The notes under the pieces were generated by a model. It was not told the DNA's origin. It did no database searches and saw only the letters and a list, made by a program, of their open reading frames with translations. The translations under genes were made by a program, and so were the position numbers. Below are positions 25,860 through 35,000 of a DNA stretch of 64,000 bases, piece by piece. Positions within the stretch are counted from its first letter, which is position 1. Each line of letters begins with the position of its first letter. Location: the NCBI RefSeq assembly GCF_014649375.1, contig NZ_BMSX01000015.1:124001-188000 (forward strand), given 5' to 3'. Source of the DNA: Streptomyces aurantiogriseus. Lineage in GTDB: Bacteria; Actinomycetota; Actinomycetes; Streptomycetales; Streptomycetaceae.

Positions 25860-26768
25860 ATGCGCAGGTACGGCGAGAGGAGCGACGAGCCCGGCTCGCC
25901 GCCCACCGGCGACGTCCTTCCACCGACCATGACGATCGCCACAGGCACCGGGGGCCGACCGCGCCGCATCGACATCGAACCGTTTCCGTCCAGCCGACGG
26001 CTGGTGGTCGCCGCCGAGCGGGCCGGTCGGCGCATGGCACCCATGCACAGCCTCATCGAACTCGACGTCACGACGGCGCGGAACCTGCTCGCCGTCGCCG
26101 ACAGGCCGGTCTCGTTCACCGCGTTCGTGGTGGCGTCCGTCGCCCGGTCCGCGGCAGCGCACCCCGACACGCACGCCTACCGGAACTGGCGCGGCAGCCT
26201 CGTCCGCCATCAGCACGTCGACGTGACCACCCTGGTGGAAGTCGAGACGGGCCAGGGTCCCTTCGCCCTCCCGCACGTCCTGCGGGACGCCGACGCGCGG
26301 GACGTCCGGGACCTCACAGCAGAGCTCCGCGCGGTCAAGGCCGATCACTCGGTGACGGGCACAGGACGGATGCTCGATCGCTTCGGCCCCGCCATGACCC
26401 GGGTGCCCGGCCTGGTGCCGGCGATGTACGCGGTGCTGGCCCGGTCCGTGCGGCTACGGCAGCTGACGGGAACCGTCGCGGTCACGGCGGTCGGCATGTT
26501 CGGCGCCGGCGGCGGGTTCGGTATCGCCCCGCCCACACTGATGCCCCTCCAGGTGGTCATTGGCGGGATGACCCGGCGGCCCCGCGTCGTGGACGGGCGG
26601 ATCGAGGCCCGTGACGTGCTGGACCTGACCATCACCTTCGACCACAACGTGATCGACGGCGCACCCGCCGCCCGGTTCGTGGCGGATCTCCGCCGCCTCA
26701 TCGAGCACGCCGAGCCGCTGCGCACGGACGATGACGAACAGGGGCAGGGCTCCGGCGGACCCGGGTGA
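25860..26768 (+). CDS. 2-oxoacid dehydrogenase acyltransferase (E2) catalytic-domain protein without lipoyl domain, 302 aa
   Basis: Residues about 35-290 match the CoA-dependent acyltransferase catalytic domain; the HxxxDG motif is present as FDHNVIDGAPAARF. There is no N-terminal lipoyl or peripheral-subunit-binding domain and no E1/E3 gene nearby. It cannot act as a normal E2, and may transfer acyl groups to CoA or another carrier. Start ATG 25860 follows GGGAGGAACG. Similar orphan E2 proteins are found in actinobacterial stress islands; this is from memory. Confidence 0.8.
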   Translation: MRRYGERSDEPGSPPTGDVLPPTMTIATGTGGRPRRIDIEPFPSSRRLVVAAERAGRRMAPMHSLIELDVTTARNLLAVADRPVSFTAFVVASVARSAAAHPDTHAYRNWRGSLVRHQHVDVTTLVEVETGQGPFALPHVLRDADARDVRDLTAELRAVKADHSVTGTGRMLDRFGPAMTRVPGLVPAMYAVLARSVRLRQLTGTVAVTAVGMFGAGGGFGIAPPTLMPLQVVIGGMTRRPRVVDGRIEARDVLDLTITFDHNVIDGAPAARFVADLRRLIEHAEPLRTDDDEQGQGSGGPG

Positions 26769-26790
26769 GCCCTGCCGTCGCCGTCCTGCC

Positions 26791-27300
26791 TCATCCGCGG
26801 GCCAGTCCGTCGGCGATCCCGGAGGCCCAGGAGTCGATGGCGTCCCAGTCCCGGTAGTCGCCGAACCGGCCGCCCAACAGGTGGAACAGGATGCGTCCGG
26901 TGACAGGCAGCTGGTCCCGTCCTACGACACCGGAGAACAGCCGATGGTCCTGGTACGACAGGTCACCGGGCAGACTCTCGACGATCACCGGGATCTCCTT
27001 GTCCGCCATGCGCTTCCAGGGTCCGCGCAGCGCGCCTGGCATGCCGACGCTGAAGATCCATACGGGCCGGGAGCCCAGTATGTCGAGGTTATGACGTATG
27101 AAGTCCTTGGCCGAGTCCAGCCAGGTCTGTCCGTGGACGGCGCTGCCCAGGACGAACGCGTTGTACGCGTCGGCGTCGTCCACCGTCTCCATGGACCGAG
27201 CCTCGGCTTTGAGTCCCGCCTCGCTCAGCTTGGTGGCCAGTCGCTCGGCGATCTCGCGCGTCGAGCCGTGCGCGGTCGCGTAGCCCACCAGGATGTCCAT
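26791..27300 (-). CDS. flavodoxin-domain protein, 169 aa
   Basis: FMN-binding flavodoxin fold: the phosphate-binding loop is YATAHGSTREIA (about 7-18), then AFVLGSAVHGQTWL and PVWIFSVGMPG strands for the isoalloxazine. Related to the HemG/flavodoxin-like proteins; it could carry electrons or act as a quinone or protoporphyrinogen oxidoreductase. The USP at 27386-27898 is 85 bp upstream on the same strand, so co-transcription is likely. Confidence 0.85.
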   Translation of the reverse strand: MDILVGYATAHGSTREIAERLATKLSEAGLKAEARSMETVDDADAYNAFVLGSAVHGQTWLDSAKDFIRHNLDILGSRPVWIFSVGMPGALRGPWKRMADKEIPVIVESLPGDLSYQDHRLFSGVVGRDQLPVTGRILFHLLGGRFGDYRDWDAIDSWASGIADGLARG

Positions 27301-27385
27301 GACGTCACCTCGACGTTCCTTGACTTCGGCAAGCTCCGGGGGCCGAGTCCGCGGTGCCCGAGGGCACGACCCACTTCACCGCCGG

Positions 27386-27898
27386 CTACGCGGCACCGCT
27401 TCGGGTGAGAGGGGATGCCACGACGACCGCGAGCGGCGTCGCGGCCCGCTCCGTGGCGGGCACCGCCACCACAGGGACCGCCGCGTTCCGCAGGCAGGCA
27501 CGGCCGACCGCGCCGATCGCGGGCTGACCGTACTGTCCGTGTGCCCTGCGCCCGAGGGCGAGCAACAGGGCGCCGCTCGCCTGCTGCACCAGTACCCGCG
27601 CGGGCGGGCCCTCCACTAGGACGGCGCGTACGGCACCGTCGACCTGTGGGCCGAAAACCTCCCGCACCGTCGCGGCGAGCAGCTCCGCGGCCTGGACCCG
27701 CTCATCGGCGGGGGTCGGACACGCTGACGCGGGTGCATAGGGGGCCATGCTGCGCCCCGCCGGTTCCCAGGCATGTACGGCGACGACGTCCGCGCGCAGA
27801 GCACCGGCCTGCTCGAAGGCCCAGCGCAGCGCGGCCATGGACGCCTCGGACCCGTCGACGCCCACCACGATGCTGTTGCCGCGGGCGAGTTCGGTCAT
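27386..27898 (-). CDS. universal stress protein, single domain, 170 aa
   Basis: One UspA domain: SIVVGVDGSEASMAALRWA at the N-terminus and LLLALGRRAHGQYGQPAIGAVGRA near the C-terminus. The final G-S/T of the ATP loop is G-A, so ATP binding may be weak. Start 27898 lies behind GAGGAGG. The frame is open far upstream but only overlaps the opposite-strand genes. Likely in one unit with the flavodoxin gene downstream. Confidence 0.88.
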   Translation of the reverse strand: MTELARGNSIVVGVDGSEASMAALRWAFEQAGALRADVVAVHAWEPAGRSMAPYAPASACPTPADERVQAAELLAATVREVFGPQVDGAVRAVLVEGPPARVLVQQASGALLLALGRRAHGQYGQPAIGAVGRACLRNAAVPVVAVPATERAATPLAVVVASPLTRSGAA

Positions 27899-27977
27899 GG
27901 CAGCCTCCTCGATGGCCTCTTGTTTCGACGATGACCCGAACCGGGTGGGCGAGGCGTGGGCCGTGGGGCCCCGTCCA

Positions 27978-27993
27978 GGTGCCGAACGGTCCC
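27978..27993. promoter_or_regulatory. DosR/OsdR-like palindrome (USP 27898)
   Basis: GGTGCCGAACGGTCCC, a 16-mer with two mismatched pairs, 80 bp before the minus-strand start. Confidence 0.45.
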
Positions 27994-28361
27994 TTGTCGG
28001 CGGTGGTCGCAGGCGACTCGGTACGGCGACGCTGGCTTTGCGTGCGCGGCGGCGTGCGCCACAGCGAGCTCGGCGTTCTCCCATGGGCCGACCAGCCGAC
28101 CCGGGACGCAGTGGTATGTCTCCAGGGCGGCGCCGGGCGGAAGGGGCTCTCCCCCGCTCGAACGGAGTTGACGGCCTGGGGAAGAACGGCGGATCGCGTG
28201 CTCCTTCGGTCGTGTGAACACGGCCCTGCCCACGCCGCCGCCGTTGTGACGGAACTCGCCTCCGAACACCGGTGACCAAGACCAAGGACGGCAGCCGTGC
28301 TCCCGCTCCCCCTGCTTCGGGCCCGTGACCATCCTGCGCCGCCTGCGGAGTACGGCGGCAT

Positions 28362-28375
28362 GGGCCGAACGTCCC
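28362..28375. promoter_or_regulatory. DosR/OsdR-like palindrome (USP 28484)
   Basis: GGGCCGAACGTCCC, one mismatched pair, 108 bp before the start. A weaker GGGCCC-GAAAC-GCCCC element follows 6 bp later. Confidence 0.55.
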
Positions 28376-28483
28376 GCGCAAGGGCCCGAAACGCCCCTGT
28401 TGCCGCCCGGCCGGGGGTGCGACGGTGATGACGGAACGCTCTGCTGCGCGATCTCCGCAGCCCAGCGAAAGGTGGTGAGGGAG

Positions 28484-29359
28484 ATGGCACTGCCCCTGGT
28501 CGTGGGCGTCGACGGATCGGATTCGAGTCTTCTGGCGGTCGACTGGGCGGTGGACGAAGCGGCCAGGCGCGGCCTGCCGCTGCGTCTGCTGTACGCCTCT
28601 CTGTGGGAACGCTACGAAGGTGCTGTCTCTCCGGACAGCCCGGAGCGCCCGTCCGAGGAGGTGATGGTGGAGAACATCGTCGGATCCGCGGCGGAGCGCG
28701 CCCGACGGCGCAACGCGGACGTGAAGGTCTCCACCGAGGTGGTGCCCGAGGAGGCGGTGGACGGCCTTCTGCGCGCAGGCCGCAACGCCTTTGCCCTCGT
28801 GACGGGAGCACGCGGCCGCGGCGCGCTGAAGGAGCTGCTCCTCGGCTCGGTCAGCCTGACAGTGGCAGCCCGCGCCCACTGCCCGGTGATCGTGGTCCGG
28901 GGTGACAAGGCCGGCTTGGCCGGTACCCACGAGCGGATCCTGCTCGGTGCGGGGGAGCCCTCGTCGTACGGTGAAGCGGTGCGCTTCGCTTTCGACGAGG
29001 CCGAAGCGCGCAAGTGCACCCTGGATGTCGTACGAGCCTGGCGCTGCCCCGCGCACGAGACCGCCGACCATCCCCTGCTGGTCGGGGAGCCCGCGCATTA
29101 CCACGAGGAGCAGGCGTCCACCCTGCTGGACGCTCTTCTTCAGGACGTCGTCGTGGACCATCCGAGTGTCCGGGTGCGCCGTGCCACGGTCGAAGGACCG
29201 GCCCGCAAGGTGTTGCTGAACCGCTCCGCCGCTGCAGACCTTCTGATCATCGGTGCCCGGCGCAGGCACGGTCACTTCGGCCTCCAGCTGGGCCGGGTGG
29301 GGCACACGCTGCTCCATCACGCGGACTGCCCCGTGGCGATCGTGCCGCAACGGGACTGA
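28484..29359 (+). CDS. universal stress protein, tandem domains, 291 aa
   Basis: Two UspA domains. The first has GARGRGALKELLLGS, a complete ATP loop; the second has GARRRHGHFGLQLGRVGH, with Arg in place of Ser/Thr. It differs from the other USPs here by starting MALPLVVGVDGSDSSL and having an acidic SLWERYEGA segment. Its close paralogue is the minus-strand USP at 61049-61927, which shares these features along most of the length. It is followed by a short coding sequence, a HAD phosphatase and a GH65 gene in the same orientation. Confidence 0.92.
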   Translation: MALPLVVGVDGSDSSLLAVDWAVDEAARRGLPLRLLYASLWERYEGAVSPDSPERPSEEVMVENIVGSAAERARRRNADVKVSTEVVPEEAVDGLLRAGRNAFALVTGARGRGALKELLLGSVSLTVAARAHCPVIVVRGDKAGLAGTHERILLGAGEPSSYGEAVRFAFDEAEARKCTLDVVRAWRCPAHETADHPLLVGEPAHYHEEQASTLLDALLQDVVVDHPSVRVRRATVEGPARKVLLNRSAAADLLIIGARRRHGHFGLQLGRVGHTLLHHADCPVAIVPQRD

Positions 29360-29411
29360 CCGTGAACCACACCTCCTCGTCCGGCTCGGCCCTACTCGCC
29401 AGGGAGTACGT

Positions 29412-29519
29412 ATGACGATCCCCGTCGCGATCGACGGCCTCGGCCGGCACGGCGACGAGTGCGGCTCCGGCAAGCGGCTGCCCGTCCTCACCGCCCACAC
29501 GGCAAGGCAGCGGCCGTGA
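29412..29519 (+). CDS. possible 35-aa leader peptide coupled to the HAD gene
   Basis: ATG 29412 lies 6 nt after AGGGAG and the stop overlaps the GTG start of the HAD gene (GTGA). No family recognised. The arrangement suggests translational coupling, and the ribosome binding site here is better than any directly before the HAD start. It could also be a chance reading frame. Confidence 0.4.
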   Translation: MTIPVAIDGLGRHGDECGSGKRLPVLTAHTARQRP

Positions 29520-30292
29520 ACGCCCCGGTCGCCGGGTCCCCGGCGTCCCGCGCCGCACTCGCGCCCTTGCTCCGGGACGTCCGAGCCGTCGTCCTCGACA
29601 CCGACGGTGTGATCACGGACTCGGCCCGGGTGCACGCTGCGGCGTGGAAGACCGCATTCGACGCCTTCCTGCGCGAGCACCCGCCCGAGAACCTCGACCT
29701 GCGGCGCCCGTTCGATCTGCAGGACGACTACCTGCGGTACGTGGACGGCAAGTCACGCATCGACGGCGCCGCCGCCTTCCTGGCCTCACGAGGCTTCGCG
29801 TCGTCGGACGAGACAGTACAGGCCGTCGCCGCGGACAAGGAACGGCTGTTCACGGAGCAGCTGCGCGAGCACGGCGTCGACGCGTATCCCGGCACGGTAC
29901 GGCTGGTGCGCGCCCTGCGCCGGGCCGGGGTGCCCGTGGCCGCCGTGTCCGCCTCCCGCCATGCCCGTGAACTCCTCGGCCACGCCGGGGTACTGGACCT
30001 CTTCGACGCGCTCGTCGACGGAGGTGAGGCGGCCCAGCTGGGACTGCCGGGCAAGCCGCAACCCGACCTGTTTCTGGAGGCGGCCCGCCGCCTCGGTGTC
30101 CCCGCCGACCGTGCCGCGGTCGTCGAGGACGCGCTGGCGGGCGTCGAGGCGGGCCGTCGCGGTGGGTTCGCCCTCGTGGTCGGCGTGGATCGGACCGCCG
30201 GCCCGGACACCGCTGAGAGGCTGCTGCGACACGGCGCCGACATCGTCGTACGGGATCTCGGAGAGCTGCTCGCGGGAGGGACACCGACGTGA
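29516..30292 (+). CDS. HAD-family hydrolase, beta-phosphoglucomutase-like, 258 aa
   Basis: HAD core with D28-x-D30 (VVLDTDGVITDS), a cap domain (about 45-105), then motif II (VSASRHARELL), K of motif III (GKPQPDLFLEAA) and VVEDALAGVEAG as motif IV. The Asp-x-Asp and cap layout fit beta-phosphoglucomutase, which converts beta-glucose 1-phosphate to glucose 6-phosphate. The next gene encodes a GH65 protein, whose phosphorylase members release beta-glucose 1-phosphate from maltose- or trehalose-like sugars, so the pair forms a classic catabolic module. GTG start; coupled to GH65 by GTGA. Confidence 0.87.
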   Translation: MNAPVAGSPASRAALAPLLRDVRAVVLDTDGVITDSARVHAAAWKTAFDAFLREHPPENLDLRRPFDLQDDYLRYVDGKSRIDGAAAFLASRGFASSDETVQAVAADKERLFTEQLREHGVDAYPGTVRLVRALRRAGVPVAAVSASRHARELLGHAGVLDLFDALVDGGEAAQLGLPGKPQPDLFLEAARRLGVPADRAAVVEDALAGVEAGRRGGFALVVGVDRTAGPDTAERLLRHGADIVVRDLGELLAGGTPT

Positions 30293-32658
30293 CGGGCTGG
30301 ACCTGCGAGTACGAGGGCTACGATCCCGCGGACGAACGTCTGCGGGAGTCGCTCTGCACGCTTGGCAATGGCTACTTCGCCACCCGAGGGGTGCTCCCCG
30401 AGTGCGCCGCGGACGCGGTGCACTACCCGGGCACCTACGCGGCCGGCTGCTACAACCGGCTCACCTCCGACGTGGCGGGACGCCGGGTCGAGAACGAGGA
30501 CATGGTCAACCTCCCGAACTGGCTACCGCTGCGCTTCCGCCTCACTGACGGGCAGTGGCTCACGCCGGACACCGCGACGGTGCTCGAGCACCGTCAGGTG
30601 CTGCATCTGGCCTCGGGTCTGCTGGAGCGCCGGACGCAGTACGACCTCGGCGACGGACGCACGCTGTCCGTACGTCAGCAGCGTCTCGTACACATGGCCG
30701 ACCCCCATCTCGCCGCCCTGCGCACGGAGTTCACGGCGGACGGGTTCTCCGGCGAACTCGAGGTCGAGGCCTTCCTCGACGGCGGTGTCACCAACGCCGG
30801 CGTGCCGCGCTACCGGGACTTGGACGGCCGCCATCTGACCCACGTGCACACCGGCACCGCCGTGCCCGACACGGTGTGGCTGCGCTGCCGTACCCGTACC
30901 TCGGACATCCGGATCGGCATGGCCGCCCGGCTCACCGCAGACACTCCCGTCACCACGCGCCACGCATCCCCGCGCGCCATCCAGCGGGTGCGACTGCGGC
31001 TGTCCCCCGGCCGCACCGTCACCGTCGACAAGACCGTCGCCCTGCATACCTCACGAGACCCCGCGATCAGCGATCCCCTGTACGCCGCGATCGACCGTGT
31101 CGGCGGGGCGGCAGGCTTCGACGAGTTGCTCGAAGCACACCTCACGGCCTGGGACCAGCTGTGGCGCCGGGCCGATCTCGACGTCGACGGGGAGGCGGGC
31201 AACATCCTGCGGCTGCACCTGTTCCACGTGCTGCAGACGCTGTCGCCGCACACCGCCGACCTCGATGTGGGGGTCCCGGCCCGGGGACTGCACGGCGAGG
31301 CGTACCGCGGGCACGTCTTTTGGGACGAGCTGTTCGTGCTGCCGTACCTCAACCTGCACTTCCCGGAGGTGTCCCGGGCTCTGCTGCGCTACCGCCACCG
31401 GCGCCTCGACCGGGCCTGTTCCGCGGCCCGCGCGGTCGGTCGACGGGGCGCCCTGTTTCCGTGGCAGAGCGGCAGCGACGGCCGCGAGGAGACGCAGCAA
31501 CTGCACCTCAACCCGCGCTCGGGGCGCTGGCTGCCGGACCACTCCCGGCTCCAGCACCACGTCGGGTCGGCGATCGCGTACAACGTGTGGCAGTACTGCG
31601 AGGCGAGCGGCGACGCCGAGTTCCTGCACACCAAGGGCGCCGAGATGCTGCTGCAGGTCGCCCGTTTCTGGGCGGACTCGGCCGTCTACGACGAGAACCT
31701 CCGGCGGCACCGCATCCGCGGCGTGGTCGGTCCCGACGAGTACCACGACGCCTACCCCGACGCGCAGCAACCCGGCCTCGACGACAACGCGTACACCAAC
31801 GTCACGGCCGCGTGGGTGCTCACCCGCACTCTGGAGGTGCTGCGCGCCCTGCCCGAGCCCCGTCGCCGCGAACTCGTCGAGCGCACCGGCCTGGACGGCG
31901 GCGAACTCGAACAGTGGGAGGACGTCTCCCGCACTCTCCATGTGCCCTTCCACGACGACGTCGTCAGCCAGTTCGCCGGCTACGGCGACCTCGCCGAACT
32001 CGACTGGGACGGCTACCGGAAGCGCTACGACGACATCCGACGGCTCGACCGGATCCTGGAGGCGGAGGGAGACACCGTCAACCGCTACCGGGCATCCAAG
32101 CAGGCCGACGTGCTGATGCTCGGCTACCTCTTCTCGCCGACCGAACTCCAGGGCCTCTTCAGCAGGTTGGGCTACCGGCTCGACGAGGACACCTGGCAAC
32201 GAACCGTCGACTACTACCTGGCCCGCACCAGCCACGGCTCCACCCTCAGTGGCCTGGTCCACGGCTGGGTCCTGGCCCGGGCCCGGCGCGCCGAAGCCTG
32301 GAAATTCTGTCTGGAGGCCCTAAAGGGTGACATCGCCGACGTCCAGGGTGGCACCACGGGCGAGGGCATCCACCTGGGCGCCATGGCCGGCACGCTCGAC
32401 CTGGTGCAGCGCGGGCTGACCGGGCTGGAGACCAGGGGCGGGGCGTTGTGGCTCAACCCCGTGCCGCTGCCGGAGCTGTCCTCGTACGGGTTCGCCCTCC
32501 GCTACCAGGGCCACTGGGGTGTACGGCTGCGACTGGAACGCGGTCGGCTGGAGATCGCCGTGCCGTCGTCCGACGAGGCTCCGATCGACGTACGGCTGCC
32601 CGATCGCGCGGTCTGCGTCCAGCCCGGGGAGACCTGCCGATTGGTGCTCCAGGACTGA
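30289..32658 (+). CDS. glycoside hydrolase family 65 protein (disaccharide phosphorylase/hydrolase), 789 aa
   Basis: Full-length GH65: N-terminal beta-sandwich (about 1-265), linker, (alpha/alpha)6 catalytic barrel (about 300-690) and C-terminal beta domain. The likely general acid is Glu484 in GVVGPDEYHDAYP. The segment TSHGSTLSGLVHGWVLA is the family's phosphate- or water-binding region. Together with the coupled beta-phosphoglucomutase-like gene this suggests a maltose-, trehalose- or kojibiose-type phosphorylase that saves one ATP per disaccharide. The exact sugar cannot be read from the sequence. A degenerate copy of its N-terminal region lies at 60909-61028. Confidence 0.9.
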   Translation: MTGWTCEYEGYDPADERLRESLCTLGNGYFATRGVLPECAADAVHYPGTYAAGCYNRLTSDVAGRRVENEDMVNLPNWLPLRFRLTDGQWLTPDTATVLEHRQVLHLASGLLERRTQYDLGDGRTLSVRQQRLVHMADPHLAALRTEFTADGFSGELEVEAFLDGGVTNAGVPRYRDLDGRHLTHVHTGTAVPDTVWLRCRTRTSDIRIGMAARLTADTPVTTRHASPRAIQRVRLRLSPGRTVTVDKTVALHTSRDPAISDPLYAAIDRVGGAAGFDELLEAHLTAWDQLWRRADLDVDGEAGNILRLHLFHVLQTLSPHTADLDVGVPARGLHGEAYRGHVFWDELFVLPYLNLHFPEVSRALLRYRHRRLDRACSAARAVGRRGALFPWQSGSDGREETQQLHLNPRSGRWLPDHSRLQHHVGSAIAYNVWQYCEASGDAEFLHTKGAEMLLQVARFWADSAVYDENLRRHRIRGVVGPDEYHDAYPDAQQPGLDDNAYTNVTAAWVLTRTLEVLRALPEPRRRELVERTGLDGGELEQWEDVSRTLHVPFHDDVVSQFAGYGDLAELDWDGYRKRYDDIRRLDRILEAEGDTVNRYRASKQADVLMLGYLFSPTELQGLFSRLGYRLDEDTWQRTVDYYLARTSHGSTLSGLVHGWVLARARRAEAWKFCLEALKGDIADVQGGTTGEGIHLGAMAGTLDLVQRGLTGLETRGGALWLNPVPLPELSSYGFALRYQGHWGVRLRLERGRLEIAVPSSDEAPIDVRLPDRAVCVQPGETCRLVLQD

Positions 32659-32734
32659 CCGTCACGCCGGGGCGACGGCAAGCGGGTACTTGCGGGCACT
32701 GGTGTGCCGCACGACGTCGTACGGCTTCCCCCGG

Positions 32735-32762
32735 CCCGGTGAACAGTCCCCGGTGAACAGTC
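32735..32762 (+). repeat. 14-bp tandem direct repeat
   Basis: CCCGGTGAACAGTC occurs twice without a gap (32735-32748, 32749-32762), 10 bp before a DosR-like palindrome. Confidence 0.75.
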
Positions 32763-32771
32763 GCTGAGGAT

Positions 32772-32785
32772 GGGCCGGATGGCCC
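32772..32785. promoter_or_regulatory. DosR/OsdR-like palindrome (USP 32888)
   Basis: GGGCCGGATGGCCC, only the innermost pair fails, 102 bp before the start. Confidence 0.6.
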
Positions 32786-32887
32786 CGGGCGAGGCCCCGG
32801 ACAGCCCCTCCCGGCCCGGCCGCCGTGGCGTGACGCTGGTCATGAGGAACAGACCGAGAATGACCGAGAGTGTCGGAGGTGCGCGTC

Positions 32888-33790
32888 ATGCTTCAGCCCG
32901 TGATCGCCGGAGTCGACGGATCCGCCGAGAGCCTGGCCGCAGCCGAGTGGGCTGCCCGCGAGGCCGAACGGCGCGACCGACCGCTGCGGCTGGTGCACGC
33001 CTGGAACTGGCACCCCCGCCAGAGCGATGGCGTACCCGCCAACGCCGCCCAGCGGTATCTGGCCGGGCGCTCCCTGCGCCAGGCGGAGGAGCGGATCCGC
33101 GGTGCCGTCCCCGGCGTGCGCCTGTACGACGAGCAGGTCGAGGGACCCGCCGCCGTGGCCCTGGTGAAGGCGGCCGAGCAGGCCGACCTGCTGGTGCTGG
33201 GCTCGCGTGGGCTGAGCGGCCTCGCCGGTTTCGTCGTGGGCTCGGTCGCGCAGGACGTGGTGGCGAGGGCCACGCGTCCCGTCGTCCTCGTACGGTCGGG
33301 GGAGGATGCGGCGGACGAGCACCTTCCCGCGGACGACGGGAGCGCCTCCACCCGGACCGGATACCGGGACGTGGTACTGGGCCTCGACCTCGCAGACCGG
33401 TGCGACGAGGTGATCGAGTTCGCCTTCGCTGCGGCCCGGCTGCGTCGCACCAGGCTGCGGGTCGTCCATGCCTGGCGCGCGCCTTCCCCGCTCAGCCTGG
33501 GGCCCGGGGACATCGGCCTGGTGAGTGACCCGACGCGCGAGGAGGAGTGGCAGGGCTTCCTGTCCGCCGTGCTCCAGATATGGCGCGACAAGTACCCCGA
33601 CGTCGAGGTTGTGGAGTCGGTGTCGGAGGGCAAGGCTCCGACCGCGCTGATCCGGGCCGCTTCCGGAGCGAGCCTCCTCGTCGTCGGCCACCGGCTGGCC
33701 GAACGGCCGGTGGGTCCACGCACCGGACCCGTCACCCACGCCGTCATCCATCACGTCGGCTGCCCCGTGGCCGTCGTACCCCATGAGTGA
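32888..33790 (+). CDS. universal stress protein, tandem domains, 300 aa
   Basis: UspA domains at about 4-142 and 158-300. The first carries the ATP loop GSRGLSGLAGFVVGS; the second ends GPRTGPVTHAVIHHV with Pro at the Ser/Thr position. Start ATG 32888 follows GGAGGTG; GTG 32870 would add six residues. It ends 20 bp before the next USP gene, and its stop overlaps an in-frame GTG of that gene, so the two are co-transcribed. Confidence 0.92.
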   Translation: MLQPVIAGVDGSAESLAAAEWAAREAERRDRPLRLVHAWNWHPRQSDGVPANAAQRYLAGRSLRQAEERIRGAVPGVRLYDEQVEGPAAVALVKAAEQADLLVLGSRGLSGLAGFVVGSVAQDVVARATRPVVLVRSGEDAADEHLPADDGSASTRTGYRDVVLGLDLADRCDEVIEFAFAAARLRRTRLRVVHAWRAPSPLSLGPGDIGLVSDPTREEEWQGFLSAVLQIWRDKYPDVEVVESVSEGKAPTALIRAASGASLLVVGHRLAERPVGPRTGPVTHAVIHHVGCPVAVVPHE

Positions 33791-33810
33791 GGACGGAGGA
33801 GGTGACAGCC

Positions 33811-34707
33811 GTGCTCAATCCAGTCGTGGCCGGTCTGGACGGTTCGCGCGAGAGCCTCGCGGCAGCCGGCTGGGCCGCCAGGGAAGCACTGCGGCGAGGA
33901 CTGCCGCTACGTCTGGTGCACGCCCGTGAAGGCCTCCCCGAGGAGGAGACGGAGGCAACCCTGCCGGAACTGAGGGCGCCACAGGACCAGGCACGCCGGG
34001 TGCTGCGCGGCGCCGGCGACCGCCTCAACGAGTGCTACCCGCAGGTGCATATCGCCGCCGAACAGGTGCCCCTGCCACCGGGGCCGGCGCTGCTCGCGGA
34101 GAGCGACAACGCCGAGCTCCTCGTGATCGGCAGCCAGGGCCTGGGCCGCGTCGAAGGGCTCCTCGCAGGCTCGGTGGCCATGGCGACCGTGGCACACGCC
34201 GCAGGACCGGTCGTCCTCGTACGCGCCGATGACACGGCCGAGCGCGAACACGTGCCGGACGGGTCCGGGAAGCCCTCGGCCCGCACGCCGTACCGCGACG
34301 TCGCGGTCGCAGTCGACGTGGGTCGTCCGTGCGATGCCGTGCTGGAATTCGCTTTCCGCGCCGCGCAGTTGCGAGGGGCTCCCCTGCGCGTCGTGCACGC
34401 CTGGCACGTGCCCTTTGGACGTGGCATCCCCGACGCTGAGGAGCGCGGGCTGATCAGGGAGAACGCGGAAAGGGAACTCGCGGCGCTGCTCGCCCCCTGG
34501 CGCGACAAGTTTCCCGGCGTCTTCGTGCGCGACACCCTGTATGAGGGGCGCGCGGCCCAGGTCCTCGTGAAGGCGGCAGGCGGAGCGGGCCTGCTGGTGG
34601 TGGGCCGCCGCAGGCGCCGAGCCGCCGTCGGTTCCCACACCGGCCCGGTGGCCCACGCACTGATCCACCACGTGACCTGCCCCATCGCCGTGATCCCGCA
34701 CGACTGA
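33811..34707 (+). CDS. universal stress protein, tandem domains, 298 aa
   Basis: Two UspA domains; ATP loop GSQGLGRVEGLLAGS in the first, GSHTGPVAHALIHHV in the second. GTG 33811 is chosen since it follows GGAGGAGG and gives the same N-terminus (MLNPVVAGLDGS) as its neighbours; GTG 33787 overlapping the upstream stop is an alternative. The second gene of a two-USP unit. Confidence 0.9.
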   Translation: MLNPVVAGLDGSRESLAAAGWAAREALRRGLPLRLVHAREGLPEEETEATLPELRAPQDQARRVLRGAGDRLNECYPQVHIAAEQVPLPPGPALLAESDNAELLVIGSQGLGRVEGLLAGSVAMATVAHAAGPVVLVRADDTAEREHVPDGSGKPSARTPYRDVAVAVDVGRPCDAVLEFAFRAAQLRGAPLRVVHAWHVPFGRGIPDAEERGLIRENAERELAALLAPWRDKFPGVFVRDTLYEGRAAQVLVKAAGGAGLLVVGRRRRRAAVGSHTGPVAHALIHHVTCPIAVIPHD

Positions 34708-34802
34708 CCCGGCAGACCGCCTAGTGCGTGACGGCGGCCCTCGGCGTGCCGGCGGCCTGGTGTCGACGCGGCCTCGCTCTGAGGGCCGCGTGGCCGTGAT
34801 GA

Positions 34803-34816
34803 GGGCCCAGCGGCCC
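34803..34816. promoter_or_regulatory. DosR/OsdR-like palindrome (USP 35001)
   Basis: GGGCCCAGCGGCCC, innermost pair mismatched, 184 bp before the start of the next USP gene. Confidence 0.5.
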
Positions 34817-35000
34817 CTGGGCACGCAGGACGTGCCCCGCAACGATGAGTCACGAGGGGGCTGCGGCGCGCTCCAGCGGTTCACGCGGAACCGATGAGGA
34901 CCTGCCTGGATGCCGTGGACCTCCTCAAGGCCGGGCGCGTGCGCCGGCGGCCTTCGCATCAGGCACGACCTGACACGACCGGATACTGGAGGTACCTCCC

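Larger units (their letters stand above)
27899..28483. other. divergent intergenic region between two USP genes
   Basis: 585 bp with no convincing gene. DosR-like elements lie near each end: 27978-27993 for the minus-strand USP and 28362-28375 for the plus-strand USP. A short GGGGCCCC palindrome is at 27965-27972. The length is unusual for a promoter region and the centre may be decayed sequence. Confidence 0.55.

Noticed and set aside
27899..29680. Upstream minus-strand extension of the 170-aa USP frame
   Set aside because: No domain similarity. It overlaps the USP and leader on the plus strand and the real start has a good ribosome binding site.
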